NCBI RefSeq assembly: GCF_020886055.1
Contig: NZ_AP025184.1
Coordinates: 186,001 to 250,000, forward strand
Direction: 5' to 3'
From: Flavobacterium ammoniigenes
GTDB lineage: Bacteria; Bacteroidota; Bacteroidia; Flavobacteriales; Flavobacteriaceae
Length of the DNA: 64,000 nucleotides
How positions within the stretch are numbered: position 1 is the first letter of the stretch; every line of letters begins with the position of its first letter. Below are positions 55,684-63,787 of the stretch, piece after piece. Below the pieces are notes generated by a model. The model did no database searches. It was not told where the DNA came from and worked only from the letters and a program-made list of their open reading frames with translations. The position numbers and the translations under genes are program-made.

Positions 55684-56187
55684 TTATTTATAGGTTATAT
55701 CGATACACCCATCTGAAGATCGTCTGACATGTATATCAATTTCGTCTAAATTGCGTTGATCCATGTAAGTCTCTACTTCTTTAATACAACTATATGCACC
55801 ACCCATGCCACAAATATGACATTTCCCATCAGGCTTCAACACAAAACTGTTTAGCGAATTGTCAAATGGAACTATAGATACAAAATTTGAGAATTTATTT
55901 TCAGGATTTTTGTCAATACTAATTATTACTTCATATTTAATTACACTAGGTTCTCTAGTTAATAGATTTAAAGAGTTTACTGCAGCATCAACTTGATTAA
56001 TTAAACGCCTGGTAAAAGGTGAGGCTTGAGCATACTCTTTTTCTGAAGTAGAATAATAGATAGAATTTGAAGGTACTGTTTTTTTGTTGGTTGTAACAGT
56101 ATCATTAATTTGAGAGTCGTTTTTATCACATGAGATTAATAAAATTAAAATCATTGATAGACTTGATAATCTACTAATTTTTTTCAT
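55684..56187 (-). CDS. Uncharacterised lipoprotein with CHICGMGG motif
   Basis: A 167-residue lipoprotein; lipobox LISC gives lipidated Cys about 20. After a polar Asn/Thr/Ser-rich linker (about 21-55) there is a helical part (FTRRLINQVDAAVNSLNLL), a strand-rich middle (IKYEVIISIDKNPENKFSNF) and a Cys cluster DGKCHICGMGGAYSC. The end is VRRSSDGCIDITYK. The cysteine and glycine pattern suggests a metal or disulfide site, but I do not recognise the family. It is alone between GH3 and serB; the 199-bp gap to serB contains only A/T-rich DNA and the serB terminator. Function unknown. Confidence 0.75.
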   Translation of the reverse strand: MKKISRLSSLSMILILLISCDKNDSQINDTVTTNKKTVPSNSIYYSTSEKEYAQASPFTRRLINQVDAAVNSLNLLTREPSVIKYEVIISIDKNPENKFSNFVSIVPFDNSLNSFVLKPDGKCHICGMGGAYSCIKEVETYMDQRNLDEIDIHVRRSSDGCIDITYK

Positions 56188-56386
56188 TTGATTTGAGATT
56201 TAATGACTATTAATCTTAATGGTATTCGCAATATTGTTAGGGCTATTACAATATTACGTTTCTAAATTCATTACCGTTTATTCTTAATAGTAATTGGTTA
56301 ATGAATTAAAATTATAAAAAAAATACAGACAAAAATAAAGCCCAACAATAAATGTTGGGCTTTTATAATTTTATTCTATCTAATCT
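56188..56386. other. Spacer between serB and orphan lipoprotein
   Basis: AT-rich, with no open frame of note. Its only clear element is the serB terminator at 56337-56364; the lipoprotein promoter must lie here but no good TAnnTTTG box was found on the minus strand. Confidence 0.5.
56337..56364 (-). terminator. serB terminator
   Basis: Perfect 11-bp stem AAAGCCCAACA / TGTTGGGCTTT with loop ATAAA, 23 nt beyond the serB stop on the minus strand, followed by an imperfect T run. Confidence 0.8.
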
Positions 56387-57622
56387 CTAGTCTTCCATCA
56401 TATCAATATGACGATCGTGATACCCTAACAAGTATAAAACACCATCCAATCCCAAACTTGAAATTGAGGTCGCTGCATTCTCTTTTACTGTTGGTTTGGC
56501 ATGGAAAGCAATTCCTAAACCGGCTAAATTTAACATCGGTAAATCATTGGCACCATCACCCACAGCAATCGTTTGATTAATGTGTATGCCTTCTTTTTGG
56601 GCAATTGCTTGCAGGTATTCGGCTTTCTTTTGTCCATCGACAATTTCGCCCAAGTATTTACCCGTTAATTTACCGTCTTTGATTTCCAATTGATTAGCAT
56701 GTACATAATCGATTCCCAACTCCTTTTGTAAATATTCTCCAAAATAAGTAAACCCTCCCGATAAAATAGCTGTTTTGTAACCATAGTATTTCAAGGCTCT
56801 CATCAAACGATGCGCTCCTTTGGTGATTGGTAAATTGATAGCCACATTATGCAAGACTTCTTCGCTCAAACCTTCTAACAACGCCATGCGTTTTTTGAAG
56901 CTTTCTTTAAAGTCGATTTCTCCATTCATAGCTGATTCGGTAATCGCACGAACTTGCTCTCCTACCCCAGCTAAATCGGCTAATTCATCAATTACTTCAG
57001 TTTGAATCAAAGTCGAATCCATATCAAAACACACCAAACGGCGGTTTCTGCGGTACATATTGTCCTCTTGAAATGAAATATCCACATTCAATGTTCTTGA
57101 TATTTCCATAAAACTAGCGGTCATAGCAGTTTTGTCTTCAATGATACCGGTAACTGATAATTGAACACAAGAACGCGGATACTCCTCTTTCTCCACTACC
57201 GAAGTTCGTCCCGTTAAACGAATAATAGAATCAATATTCAAATGTTGGTCTGACATGATTTTGGTTACCGCAGCCAATTGAATTGCTGTTAGCTCTTCCC
57301 CCAAAATATTGATAATATAGCGTTGTTTGATTTGTGCTTTAACCCAAGTTTCATAATCGGGAATTGAAATCGGAATAAACTTTACTTTAATTCCTAATTC
57401 ATACCCTTTAAAAAGTAAATCTTTTAAAACTGGTCCTGAAGAGGAACCCGCTTTTATTTGGAATAAAATTCCTAACGAAAGCGTGTCGTGAATATCGGCT
57501 TGACCAATATCTAAAATAACGGCATCATAGTTTGCTAAAATAGAGGTCAAACCCGCAGTTACACCCGGTTTATCTTGACCAGAAACTTTCAACAAAATAA
57601 TCTCTTTATCTGCTATTGCCAT
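56387..57622 (-). CDS. serB: Phosphoserine phosphatase SerB with N-terminal ACT domains
   Basis: Last step of serine synthesis: phosphoserine to serine. The N-terminal half (about 1-180) contains two ACT-like units (VSGQDKPGVTAGLTSILANY; VTGIIEDKTAMTASFMEIS), which usually bind serine for feedback. The HAD core follows: CFDMDSTLIQTE (nucleophile D200, D202), ILSGGF, and VGDGANDLPMLNLAGLGIAF. Length 411 is normal for the ACT-containing type. Own terminator downstream. Confidence 0.94.
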   Translation of the reverse strand: MAIADKEIILLKVSGQDKPGVTAGLTSILANYDAVILDIGQADIHDTLSLGILFQIKAGSSSGPVLKDLLFKGYELGIKVKFIPISIPDYETWVKAQIKQRYIINILGEELTAIQLAAVTKIMSDQHLNIDSIIRLTGRTSVVEKEEYPRSCVQLSVTGIIEDKTAMTASFMEISRTLNVDISFQEDNMYRRNRRLVCFDMDSTLIQTEVIDELADLAGVGEQVRAITESAMNGEIDFKESFKKRMALLEGLSEEVLHNVAINLPITKGAHRLMRALKYYGYKTAILSGGFTYFGEYLQKELGIDYVHANQLEIKDGKLTGKYLGEIVDGQKKAEYLQAIAQKEGIHINQTIAVGDGANDLPMLNLAGLGIAFHAKPTVKENAATSISSLGLDGVLYLLGYHDRHIDMMED

Positions 57623-57727
57623 TTGTAGTGTTGTGAGTTAGAAACACAAAAATCGACATTCTATCGCTTATAAAAAAGAATAATCTTGTTTTTTTATAGT
57701 CAGCAGAATAGTTCCAATTGTACATAA

Positions 57728-57760
57728 AAAAACCTGTTCTACTATTAAGAACAGGTTTTT
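57728..57760 (-). terminator. Terminator after clp operon/VOC gene
   Basis: Perfect 13-bp stem AAAAACCTGTTCT / AGAACAGGTTTTT with a 7-nt loop, 28 nt beyond the VOC gene stop. Confidence 0.8.
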
Positions 57761-57788
57761 ACCATTATTTAAAAATATAAAATAGTAT

Positions 57789-58199
57789 TTAATTCTTTAG
57801 TTTATCATAATCCATAAACAAAATATTCCAACGATGTCCATCTAAATCAGAAAAGCCACAACCATACATCCAACCCTGATTTTCAGCTGGTTTTGCAAAT
57901 AGCACACCTCCAGCTTCCTCGACTTTCTGAGCCAATTCTTCTACTTCATTTCTACTTTCAGCATCAATGGAAATTAACATTTCAGCATGCAATTGAGTAT
58001 CCACAATTGCATTTTGTACAAAAGTGGCAAACATCGACCTTTCAAAAAGCATCACTACAAAATTCTTTTCACCCACTAACATGCAAGCCGAATGCTCATT
58101 GCAGTATTCTTCATTGAATGAAAATCCAATATTGATAAAGAATTTTTTAGACTTTTCAACATTATTTACAGGAAGATTTAACCAAATTTGTTTAGTCAT
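57789..58199 (-). CDS. VOC-family protein, glyoxalase-like
   Basis: A 136-residue VOC-fold protein. The N-terminus IWLNLPVNNVEKSKKFFINI and the end WMYGCGFSDLDGHRWNILFM are typical of PhnB/YfcG-like glyoxalase-family proteins; the Cys-rich middle (YCNEHSACMLVGEKN) differs. Substrate unknown. The frame can be read from GTG 58205, but ATG 58199 is the better start. It begins about 10 nt behind clpX on the same strand and ahead of a strong terminator, so it ends the tig-clp transcript. Confidence 0.85.
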   Translation of the reverse strand: MTKQIWLNLPVNNVEKSKKFFINIGFSFNEEYCNEHSACMLVGEKNFVVMLFERSMFATFVQNAIVDTQLHAEMLISIDAESRNEVEELAQKVEEAGGVLFAKPAENQGWMYGCGFSDLDGHRWNILFMDYDKLKN

Positions 58200-58209
58200 A
58201 CTCACTTAT

Positions 58210-59442
58210 CTATGATGCAATTTCCAAACGCTTCAATAAATTTTTATTCAAGGTTTCTTTAGCATAATCAACATCAATCGCTAATTTTTTATCCTCAGAG
58301 CTTGGCAATTCATACATAGCATCTGTTAAAATCGCTTCGCATAACGAACGTAATCCACGAGCGCCTAATTTATATTCCAAAGCCTTTTCAACAATAAAAT
58401 CTAAAGCGCCATCTGTAATTGTAAATTCGACCTCATCCATCAAAAACAATTTAGCATATTGCTTTATTAAGGCATTTTTCGGTTGGGTCAAAATAGCACG
58501 CAAAGTTTCCTTATCCAATGGATCCATATGTGTTAATACGGGTAAACGACCAATAATTTCAGGAATCAATCCAAAATCTTTAATGTCTTTTGGGATGATA
58601 TACTGAAGCAAATTGTCTTTGTCAATATTGTCCACATTTTTTGAAGTACTGTACCCCACTGCCTGACGGTTCAACCGTTTCGAAATGATACGTTCCACCC
58701 CGTCAAAAGCACCTCCTGCAATAAACAGAATGTTTTGAGTATTCACCTCCACAAATTTTTGATCCGGATGTTTACGACCTCCTTTTGGCGGCACATTTAC
58801 TACCGTACCTTCTAATAACTTCAACAAAGCTTGTTGTACTCCTTCTCCTGAAACATCTCGGGTAATCGATGGATTATCACTTTTGCGAGCAATTTTATCA
58901 ATTTCGTCAATGAATACAATACCTCTTTCGGCTTTAGCCACATCGTAATCAGCAGCTTGAAGTAAACGCGTTAAGATACTTTCTACATCTTCCCCCACAT
59001 AACCTGCTTCGGTAAGTACTGTTGCATCAACGATAGCCAAAGGAACGTCTAACATTTTAGCGATCGTTTTAGCAACCAATGTTTTTCCCGTTCCGGTTTG
59101 CCCCACCATAATGATGTTACTTTTCTCAATCTCTACCTCATCGTCTAATTGCTGTTGCATCAAACGTTTGTAGTGGTTATACACCGCTACCGACATGACT
59201 TTTTTAGTTTGGTCTTGACCAATCACATACTGATCTAAAAAAGCTCTGATCTCTTTTGGTTTTTTAAGAATTAAATCTCCTACCAATTTGGAACTTCCGT
59301 TAGATTGTATTTCTTCTAAAACAATTCCGTGGGCTTGTTCGATACATTTATCACAAATATGTGCATCAATACCCGCAATCAATAAATTGGTTTCCGGTTT
59401 TTTTCTCCCGCAAAAAGAACATTCTAATACTTGTTTTGCCAT
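58210..59442 (-). CDS. clpX: ATP-dependent Clp protease ATPase subunit ClpX
   Basis: AAA+ unfoldase that feeds substrates to ClpP. The N-terminal zinc-binding domain has C8, C11, C30 and C33; then Walker A (GQTGTGKT), Walker B ([11 protein letters not shown]), the pore loop GYVGEDVES and the sensor 2 region ([11 protein letters not shown]). The IGF-type ClpP loop is absent from view, as IGR within PEIIGRLP. Length 410 is standard. It follows clpP by 87 nt, a gap with an inverted repeat and direct repeats. Confidence 0.97.
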   Translation of the reverse strand: MAKQVLECSFCGRKKPETNLLIAGIDAHICDKCIEQAHGIVLEEIQSNGSSKLVGDLILKKPKEIRAFLDQYVIGQDQTKKVMSVAVYNHYKRLMQQQLDDEVEIEKSNIIMVGQTGTGKTLVAKTIAKMLDVPLAIVDATVLTEAGYVGEDVESILTRLLQAADYDVAKAERGIVFIDEIDKIARKSDNPSITRDVSGEGVQQALLKLLEGTVVNVPPKGGRKHPDQKFVEVNTQNILFIAGGAFDGVERIISKRLNRQAVGYSTSKNVDNIDKDNLLQYIIPKDIKDFGLIPEIIGRLPVLTHMDPLDKETLRAILTQPKNALIKQYAKLFLMDEVEFTITDGALDFIVEKALEYKLGARGLRSLCEAILTDAMYELPSSEDKKLAIDVDYAKETLNKNLLKRLEIAS

Positions 59443-59448
59443 TTATTT

Positions 59449-59513
59449 TAAGTTGCAAAGTCACAAAGCTATAAAGTTGCAAAGTCCTACAAAATGGAAC
59501 TTTGCAACTTTAT
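59449..59513. repeat. Direct and inverted repeats between clpX and clpP
   Basis: AGTTGCAAAGTC occurs at 59451-59462 and 59475-59486 (24-bp period). In addition ATAAAGTTGCAAAGT (59471-59485) and ACTTTGCAACTTTAT (59499-59513) form a perfect 15-bp inverted repeat with a 13-nt spacer. Unlike the other hairpins here, it has no T run. It lies in the 5' leader of clpX. Confidence 0.85.
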
Positions 59514-59529
59514 CCTTTGAAACAATTTA

Positions 59530-60204
59530 TTATCCCCTAACTAATACCTCATCAATCATTCCGTAGGCTTTTGCTTCTTCAGCAATCATCCAATAATCGC
59601 GTTCGCTATCAGCATGTACCTTATCAAAAGTTTGTCCTGAATGGTGAGAAATGATGTTGTACAATTCGTCTTTCAATTTCAACATCTCACGCAAATTGAT
59701 TTCCATATCAGTCGCTACTCCTTGAGCACCTCCTGAAGGTTGGTGTATCATCACTCTTGAATGCGGTAAAGCCGAACGTTTTCCAGCAGCTCCAGCACAT
59801 AACAACACCGCTCCCATAGAAGCTGCCATTCCTGTACAAATGGTTGCTACATCAGGCTTGATATATTGCATGGTGTCGTAAATTCCTAATCCTGCATATA
59901 CGCTTCCTCCTGGTGAATTCAAATAAATTTGAATGTCTTTAGACGCATCGGCACTTTCTAAGAATAGTAATTGGGCTTGAACAATATTTGCAATTTGATC
60001 ATCAATTCCAGTTCCCAAGAAGATGATTCTATCCATCATTAATCGTGAAAAAACATCCAATTGAGAAATATTCAATTGACGTTCTTCGATAATATATGGT
60101 GTCATATTTTTTGGTGTCATTGCCCCAACGATTTTATCGTAATACATGGCATTTACTCCTTGGTGCTTTGTAGCAAATTTTTTAAATTCTTTACCGTAGT
60201 TCAT
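59530..60204 (-). CDS. clpP: ATP-dependent Clp protease proteolytic subunit ClpP
   Basis: Serine peptidase forming the tetradecameric barrel used by ClpX. The catalytic triad is S129 (GMAASMG), H154 (MIHQPSGG) and D203, with the same spacing as E. coli S97/H122/D171. Length is 224, with an N-terminal region of about 30 residues longer than the mature E. coli protein, possibly a processed propeptide. It lies between tig and clpX; a hairpin precedes it at 60255-60284. Confidence 0.97.
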   Translation of the reverse strand: MNYGKEFKKFATKHQGVNAMYYDKIVGAMTPKNMTPYIIEERQLNISQLDVFSRLMMDRIIFLGTGIDDQIANIVQAQLLFLESADASKDIQIYLNSPGGSVYAGLGIYDTMQYIKPDVATICTGMAASMGAVLLCAGAAGKRSALPHSRVMIHQPSGGAQGVATDMEINLREMLKLKDELYNIISHHSGQTFDKVHADSERDYWMIAEEAKAYGMIDEVLVRG

Positions 60205-60254
60205 TTTTAATAAGTTTAGATTTTTGAATATCCTGGAATGAATCCAGAATAAAA

Positions 60255-60284
60255 GAGCGTCAAAAAAATATTCTTTTGACGCTC
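60255..60284 (-). terminator. Hairpin between tig and clpP
   Basis: Perfect 11-bp stem GAGCGTCAAAA / TTTTGACGCTC with an 8-nt loop, followed on the minus strand by a T-rich stretch. It could end tig transcripts or attenuate read-through into clpP. A smaller hairpin (CTGGA-5-TCCAG, 60233-60247) follows. Confidence 0.6.
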
Positions 60285-60307
60285 AAATATACTTAAATTT
60301 TTAGAAA

Positions 60308-61633
60308 TTATTCTCCGTATGAAGCAGCAATAAATTCTTCGTAAGTAACTTCTTTTGTAGTTGGGTTTGCTTTTTCTTTGAATACTTCCAATAATTTAGC
60401 CGCCACCACTTGATCTGACAAACGTTTTACCTCTTCTTGGTTTGATAACACTCGGGCTACAATTCCTTGAACCTCCTCATCTGTAGGATTAGTTTGTCCA
60501 AATTGTGCCATTTGTTGTCTGATTGCATTAGATGTAAATGATTTCAGGTCTTCAAAAGTGATTTGAATATTACTTTGTGCCAAAGCTCTACCTTCGATCA
60601 ATTGGAAACGCAATCCTTTTTCAGAACGAGCATATTCTACTTCAGCTTCTTCAGCTGTTAATTGTTTCTCTCCAACAGTTTGCAACCATTTTTTCAAGAA
60701 TTCAGCTGGCAAATCGAATTTGGTGTTTTCAATTAAAAACTCCGTTACATCACCTAATAATTTTTGGTCTGCCTGTTGCGCAAATTGGCTTTCAGCATCT
60801 TCTTTAATTTTAGCTTTCAATTCGGCTAAAGTAGCAACGCTTCCTTCTCCGAATAATTTATCGAACAATTCTTGGTTCAATTCAGCCAATTCAGTTGAGT
60901 TGATTGACTCAATAGTAAAGTCAACATCTACTGCCAAAGAGTGTACCTCATCGTGTCCTACTTTAAGGTAGTCCATTAATTGGTGATCATCCTCAAACAA
61001 TCCTTTTGTATTAACAGTTACAACATCACCCACTTGTTTTCCAATGAATTTTTTAGCTGTCTTTTTATCTTTGAAAACATCTAAAGCCAAAACGGTTTTA
61101 TTGTTGATTCCTTTTTCTTCATTTGAAAAAGTTCCTGTTACATCACATCCTTCAGCTACCACTTCTTGAGGAATTGCTTTACCAAATTGTTTTTGGATAC
61201 GTGCCACTTGACCGTCAATTAATTTGTCGTCTGCTTTGACTACGTATTTGATGATATTGTTTTTTGCTTCTAGGTCCAATTCGAAATTAGGCACTAACCC
61301 AATTTCATATTCGAACACCAATTCTTCAGCATCCCAATCTAAATTTTCATTTTCTTTAGCCAATGGTGTTCCCAAAAGATTCAAACGCTCTGATTGAATA
61401 AAACGCTCTAAAGCCAAATCAACTACTTTTTTTACCTCTTCCTTTTTGATTCCTTTTCCGTATTGTTTTTCAACAAGATCTTTTGGCACTTGTCCTTTTC
61501 TAAATCCTTTTACGGTAGCCAAAGGCATTTTTTCATTGATTCTTTTTGCTACTTGTCCTTTGTAATCCATATGAACCACAGTCATGACAATCGTTTCATT
61601 TACAGCATCTATAGCTACTCTTTTGATATCCAT
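60308..61633 (-). CDS. tig: Trigger factor
   Basis: Ribosome-associated chaperone of 441 residues with an N-terminal ribosome-binding domain. The conserved loop GFRKGQVP (about 42-49) corresponds to the GFRxGxxP ribosome contact. The middle PPIase-like region (about 155-240) is weakly conserved with QVARIQKQFGKAIP before it, as common in Bacteroidota, and the C-terminal helical arms follow. Beginning of the tig-clpP-clpX block; a palindrome covers its -7 region. Confidence 0.92.
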   Translation of the reverse strand: MDIKRVAIDAVNETIVMTVVHMDYKGQVAKRINEKMPLATVKGFRKGQVPKDLVEKQYGKGIKKEEVKKVVDLALERFIQSERLNLLGTPLAKENENLDWDAEELVFEYEIGLVPNFELDLEAKNNIIKYVVKADDKLIDGQVARIQKQFGKAIPQEVVAEGCDVTGTFSNEEKGINNKTVLALDVFKDKKTAKKFIGKQVGDVVTVNTKGLFEDDHQLMDYLKVGHDEVHSLAVDVDFTIESINSTELAELNQELFDKLFGEGSVATLAELKAKIKEDAESQFAQQADQKLLGDVTEFLIENTKFDLPAEFLKKWLQTVGEKQLTAEEAEVEYARSEKGLRFQLIEGRALAQSNIQITFEDLKSFTSNAIRQQMAQFGQTNPTDEEVQGIVARVLSNQEEVKRLSDQVVAAKLLEVFKEKANPTTKEVTYEEFIAASYGE

Positions 61634-61660
61634 CTTGTTCTTTAATTTACATAATAAAAT

Positions 61661-61693
61661 TGGGTTGCAAAATTATAAAAATTTTACAACCCA
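61661..61693. promoter_or_regulatory. Palindrome over tig promoter
   Basis: TGGGTTGCAAAATT and AATTTTACAACCCA form a 14-bp inverted repeat with one mismatch and a 5-nt spacer. It contains the entire -7 box of tig, so a bound protein would block or change transcription. A rho-independent terminator for something upstream is the alternative, but no gene reads into it. Confidence 0.55.
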
Positions 61694-61698
61694 AACAA
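61668..61698 (-). promoter_or_regulatory. tig promoter
   Basis: TAATTTTG (61668-61675, minus strand) with TTG at 61696-61698, spacer 20 nt; 34 nt before the ATG. Confidence 0.6.
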
Positions 61699-61744
61699 GT
61701 TTTAATGCAATCAATACATTAGGTTAAAAACAACCTAATAATCC

Positions 61745-62092
61745 TTATTTTTTTGAACCTCCAGTTATTTTGTACATAATGGATTGGGAAAGAGATAAAA
61801 TAATACTAAATAAGGTAGCTGTCCAAAACGAATCTACTTGAAAGCCTCCTACAATCTTGGTACACGCCAGGATTAATATGCCATTAATTACAATCAAAAA
61901 TAAACCTAAAGTAAAAATGGTAAAAGGCAGTGTAAAAAACACCAATACGGGTTTAATGAACGCATTCAATAATCCTAAAACTACCGCTACAGTTAAGGCC
62001 GTAACCACTCCATCTACTCGAACGCCTTTCATAAAATAAGACAAGACGATTACCAAAATAGTGGTAACTAAAATTCTAATAAACAACTTCAT
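61745..62092 (-). CDS. Membrane protein of phage-holin-4-2/YvlD type
   Basis: A 115-residue integral membrane protein with about four hydrophobic helices (MKLFIRILVTTILVIVLSYF; ALTVAVVLGLLNAFIKPVLV; FFTLPFTIFTLGLFLIVING; FWTATLFSIILSLSQSIMYK). The LNAFIKPVLVFFTLPFTIFTLGLF core is the PF04020 family signature. Despite the Pfam name, there is no link to lysis; it is a common bacterial inner-membrane protein of unknown role, possibly in envelope stress. The gene sits 7 nt behind the alpha/beta hydrolase, in the same transcript. Confidence 0.83.
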   Translation of the reverse strand: MKLFIRILVTTILVIVLSYFMKGVRVDGVVTALTVAVVLGLLNAFIKPVLVFFTLPFTIFTLGLFLIVINGILILACTKIVGGFQVDSFWTATLFSIILSLSQSIMYKITGGSKK

Positions 62093-62099
62093 AATTCTA

Positions 62100-62861
62100 T
62101 TAATTTAAATAAGACAAACTCAATTGATAAAACAAGGCTGGATTTTCGGCATGAAGCCAATGACCGGCATTTGGAATAGTTTCAATTCTAGCATTAGGAA
62201 ATTGTTCTTTAATTGCCGGAACATCCGTATCCAAAATATAATCGGAATTGCCGCCACGGATAAAAAGTGTTGGTTTTTCAAAACTTAACTCTAATGGCAG
62301 AGGTACTCCAATTTCGGTAATTTTTGTATTGAAAACTGCTAAATTAAATCGGAAGGCCAATTGACCCGGTTCTTGCCAATACAAACTTTTCAATAAAAAC
62401 TGTCGGGTACCAAAATCTGGAATATATTTCGAAAGTATTGCTTCGACTTCAATTCGACTTGGTTTTAAAGTAAAATCAACAGCATTCAAACCTGCCAAAA
62501 TATCTTGATGATGGGGTGCATAGTATTTAGGACCAATATCGGCCACAATTAATTTGTCTACTAATTCTGGATAGCGTGCTGCTAACAGCATGGCCGTTTT
62601 TCCACCCATTGAGTGACCAATGATATTGATGTTGTTCAACTGATTATCTTTACAATACTGAACAATGTCTTGTACCATTAGTTTGTAACTAAATTCGTCC
62701 GAGTGAAAGCTGCGCCCGTGGTTGCGCAAATCCAAAATATGGACTTCAAAACCTTCGGAAGCAAATTGTACTCCCAATGTTTTCCAATTGTCTGACATTC
62801 CTAAAAATCCATGAAGAATTAAAAGTGGTTTGCCCGAACCTTCTATTTTTGAATATAACAT
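62100..62861 (-). CDS. Alpha/beta hydrolase (YbfF-type esterase)
   Basis: A 253-residue hydrolase. The nucleophile elbow is GHSMGGK with S84; the other triad members are D207 (GGNSDYI) and H234 (NAGHWLHAENP). The oxyanion region LHGFLGMSDNWKTLG and the RNHGRS motif follow the E. coli YbfF pattern of short-chain acyl esterases. The natural substrate is unknown. Cotranscribed with the downstream holin-like gene; the structured GC-rich element lies just upstream. Confidence 0.9.
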   Translation of the reverse strand: MLYSKIEGSGKPLLILHGFLGMSDNWKTLGVQFASEGFEVHILDLRNHGRSFHSDEFSYKLMVQDIVQYCKDNQLNNINIIGHSMGGKTAMLLAARYPELVDKLIVADIGPKYYAPHHQDILAGLNAVDFTLKPSRIEVEAILSKYIPDFGTRQFLLKSLYWQEPGQLAFRFNLAVFNTKITEIGVPLPLELSFEKPTLFIRGGNSDYILDTDVPAIKEQFPNARIETIPNAGHWLHAENPALFYQLSLSYLN

Positions 62862-62875
62862 ACTATTTTATTTTG

Positions 62876-62957
62876 AGCTGCGTGAGGGATAGAGGCGATA
62901 TCCTCGTAGTGCAACGGAGAGATAAAGCCGAAAGCCCGACCCGAAGGGACACGCCCA
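62876..62957. repeat. GC-rich structured intergenic element, candidate dispersed repeat or ncRNA
   Basis: An 80-nt block far richer in G and C than its surroundings, between pdxJ and the hydrolase gene. It is closed by GCGTG (62880-62884) / CACGC (62950-62954) and contains GAGG-6-CCTC and CCC-GAA-GGG mini hairpins (GACCCGAAGGG). It has no start codon or reading frame of note. The pattern (GCGTGAGGGAT ... AAAGCCGAAAGCCCGACC ... GGGACACGCCC) looks like a short element I recall seeing repeated between genes in Flavobacterium genomes. It could be a structured RNA (Rfam Flavo-1-like) or a palindromic repeat; which strand is expressed cannot be told. Confidence 0.6.
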
Positions 62958-62959
62958 AA

Positions 62960-63673
62960 TTATTTTAATTTTTGCAAATACATATTAACGACATTGTCTA
63001 AACCTAAATACAACGCTTCGGAAATCAATGCGTGGCCAATAGAAACCTCTAATAAGCCTGGAATATTTTGTTTGAAAAACTGAACATTGTCCAAACTTAG
63101 ATCGTGACCTGCGTTGATTCCTAAGCCTAATTCGTTAGCTAAAACTGCAGACGCGACATAGGGCTCAATGCCTTTTTCATTGCCTAAACCGTACTGGTGT
63201 GCAAAGGCTTCGGTATACAATTCGATGCGATCTGTTCCTGTTTTTTTGGCGCCTTCGATCATTTCAACAATGGGATCTACAAAAATAGAAGTGCGAATGC
63301 CATTGCGTTGAAATTCCTGAATCATCTCTGTTAAATACGATTGGTTTTTTACTGTGTCCCAACCTGCCGAAGAGGTAATAGCACCAATGGCATCTGGAAC
63401 TAAAGTGACTTGGTCTGGTTGACATTCTAACACCAAATCAATGAAATTATGTTGCGGATTGCCTTCAATATTGTATTCGGTTGAAACAATAGATTTCAAG
63501 TCGCGTGCATCTTGATAGCGAATGTGGCGTTCGTCTGGACGCGGATGAATAGTGATGCCTTGTGCACCAAATCTTTGAATATCGGCAGCGACTTTCAATA
63601 GATCAGGCACATTTCCACCACGGGCATTTCGTAAAGTTGCTATTTTGTTGATATTTACGCTTAACTTTGTCAT
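62960..63673 (-). CDS. pdxJ: Pyridoxine 5'-phosphate synthase
   Basis: Last de novo step of vitamin B6 synthesis (DXP-dependent route). The 237-residue TIM barrel has the family residues: SVNINKIATLRNARGGNVPD (phosphate end), RPDERHIRYQDARDL, VPDAIGAITSSAGWD, IELYTEAFAHQYG and GINAGHDLSLDN. Start ATG 63673. Only 3 nt separate its stop from the GC-rich element, so the element might be in its 3' UTR. Confidence 0.95.
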   Translation of the reverse strand: MTKLSVNINKIATLRNARGGNVPDLLKVAADIQRFGAQGITIHPRPDERHIRYQDARDLKSIVSTEYNIEGNPQHNFIDLVLECQPDQVTLVPDAIGAITSSAGWDTVKNQSYLTEMIQEFQRNGIRTSIFVDPIVEMIEGAKKTGTDRIELYTEAFAHQYGLGNEKGIEPYVASAVLANELGLGINAGHDLSLDNVQFFKQNIPGLLEVSIGHALISEALYLGLDNVVNMYLQKLK

Positions 63674-63698
63674 ACAACTGGAATTGGTTTAAATACAC

Positions 63699-63706
63699 TA
63701 TTTTTG
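63699..63706 (+). promoter_or_regulatory. -7 box candidate of the CBS-domain gene
   Basis: TATTTTTG on the plus strand, 81 nt before the ATG; on the minus strand the mirrored box CAAAAATA (63713-63720) reads TATTTTTG for pdxJ. Both lack good -33 elements. Confidence 0.35.
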
Positions 63707-63787
63707 CGGAGACAAAAATACAAAGTAAAAGGTAGGAGTTTTTGCCTTTTTTTGATTATTTTGCATAAACTATCGAGAATTGATTTT

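Noticed and set aside
61745..62092. Phage-holin family name as a sign of prophage
   Set aside because: No other phage gene is near; the family is a common chromosomal membrane protein despite its name.
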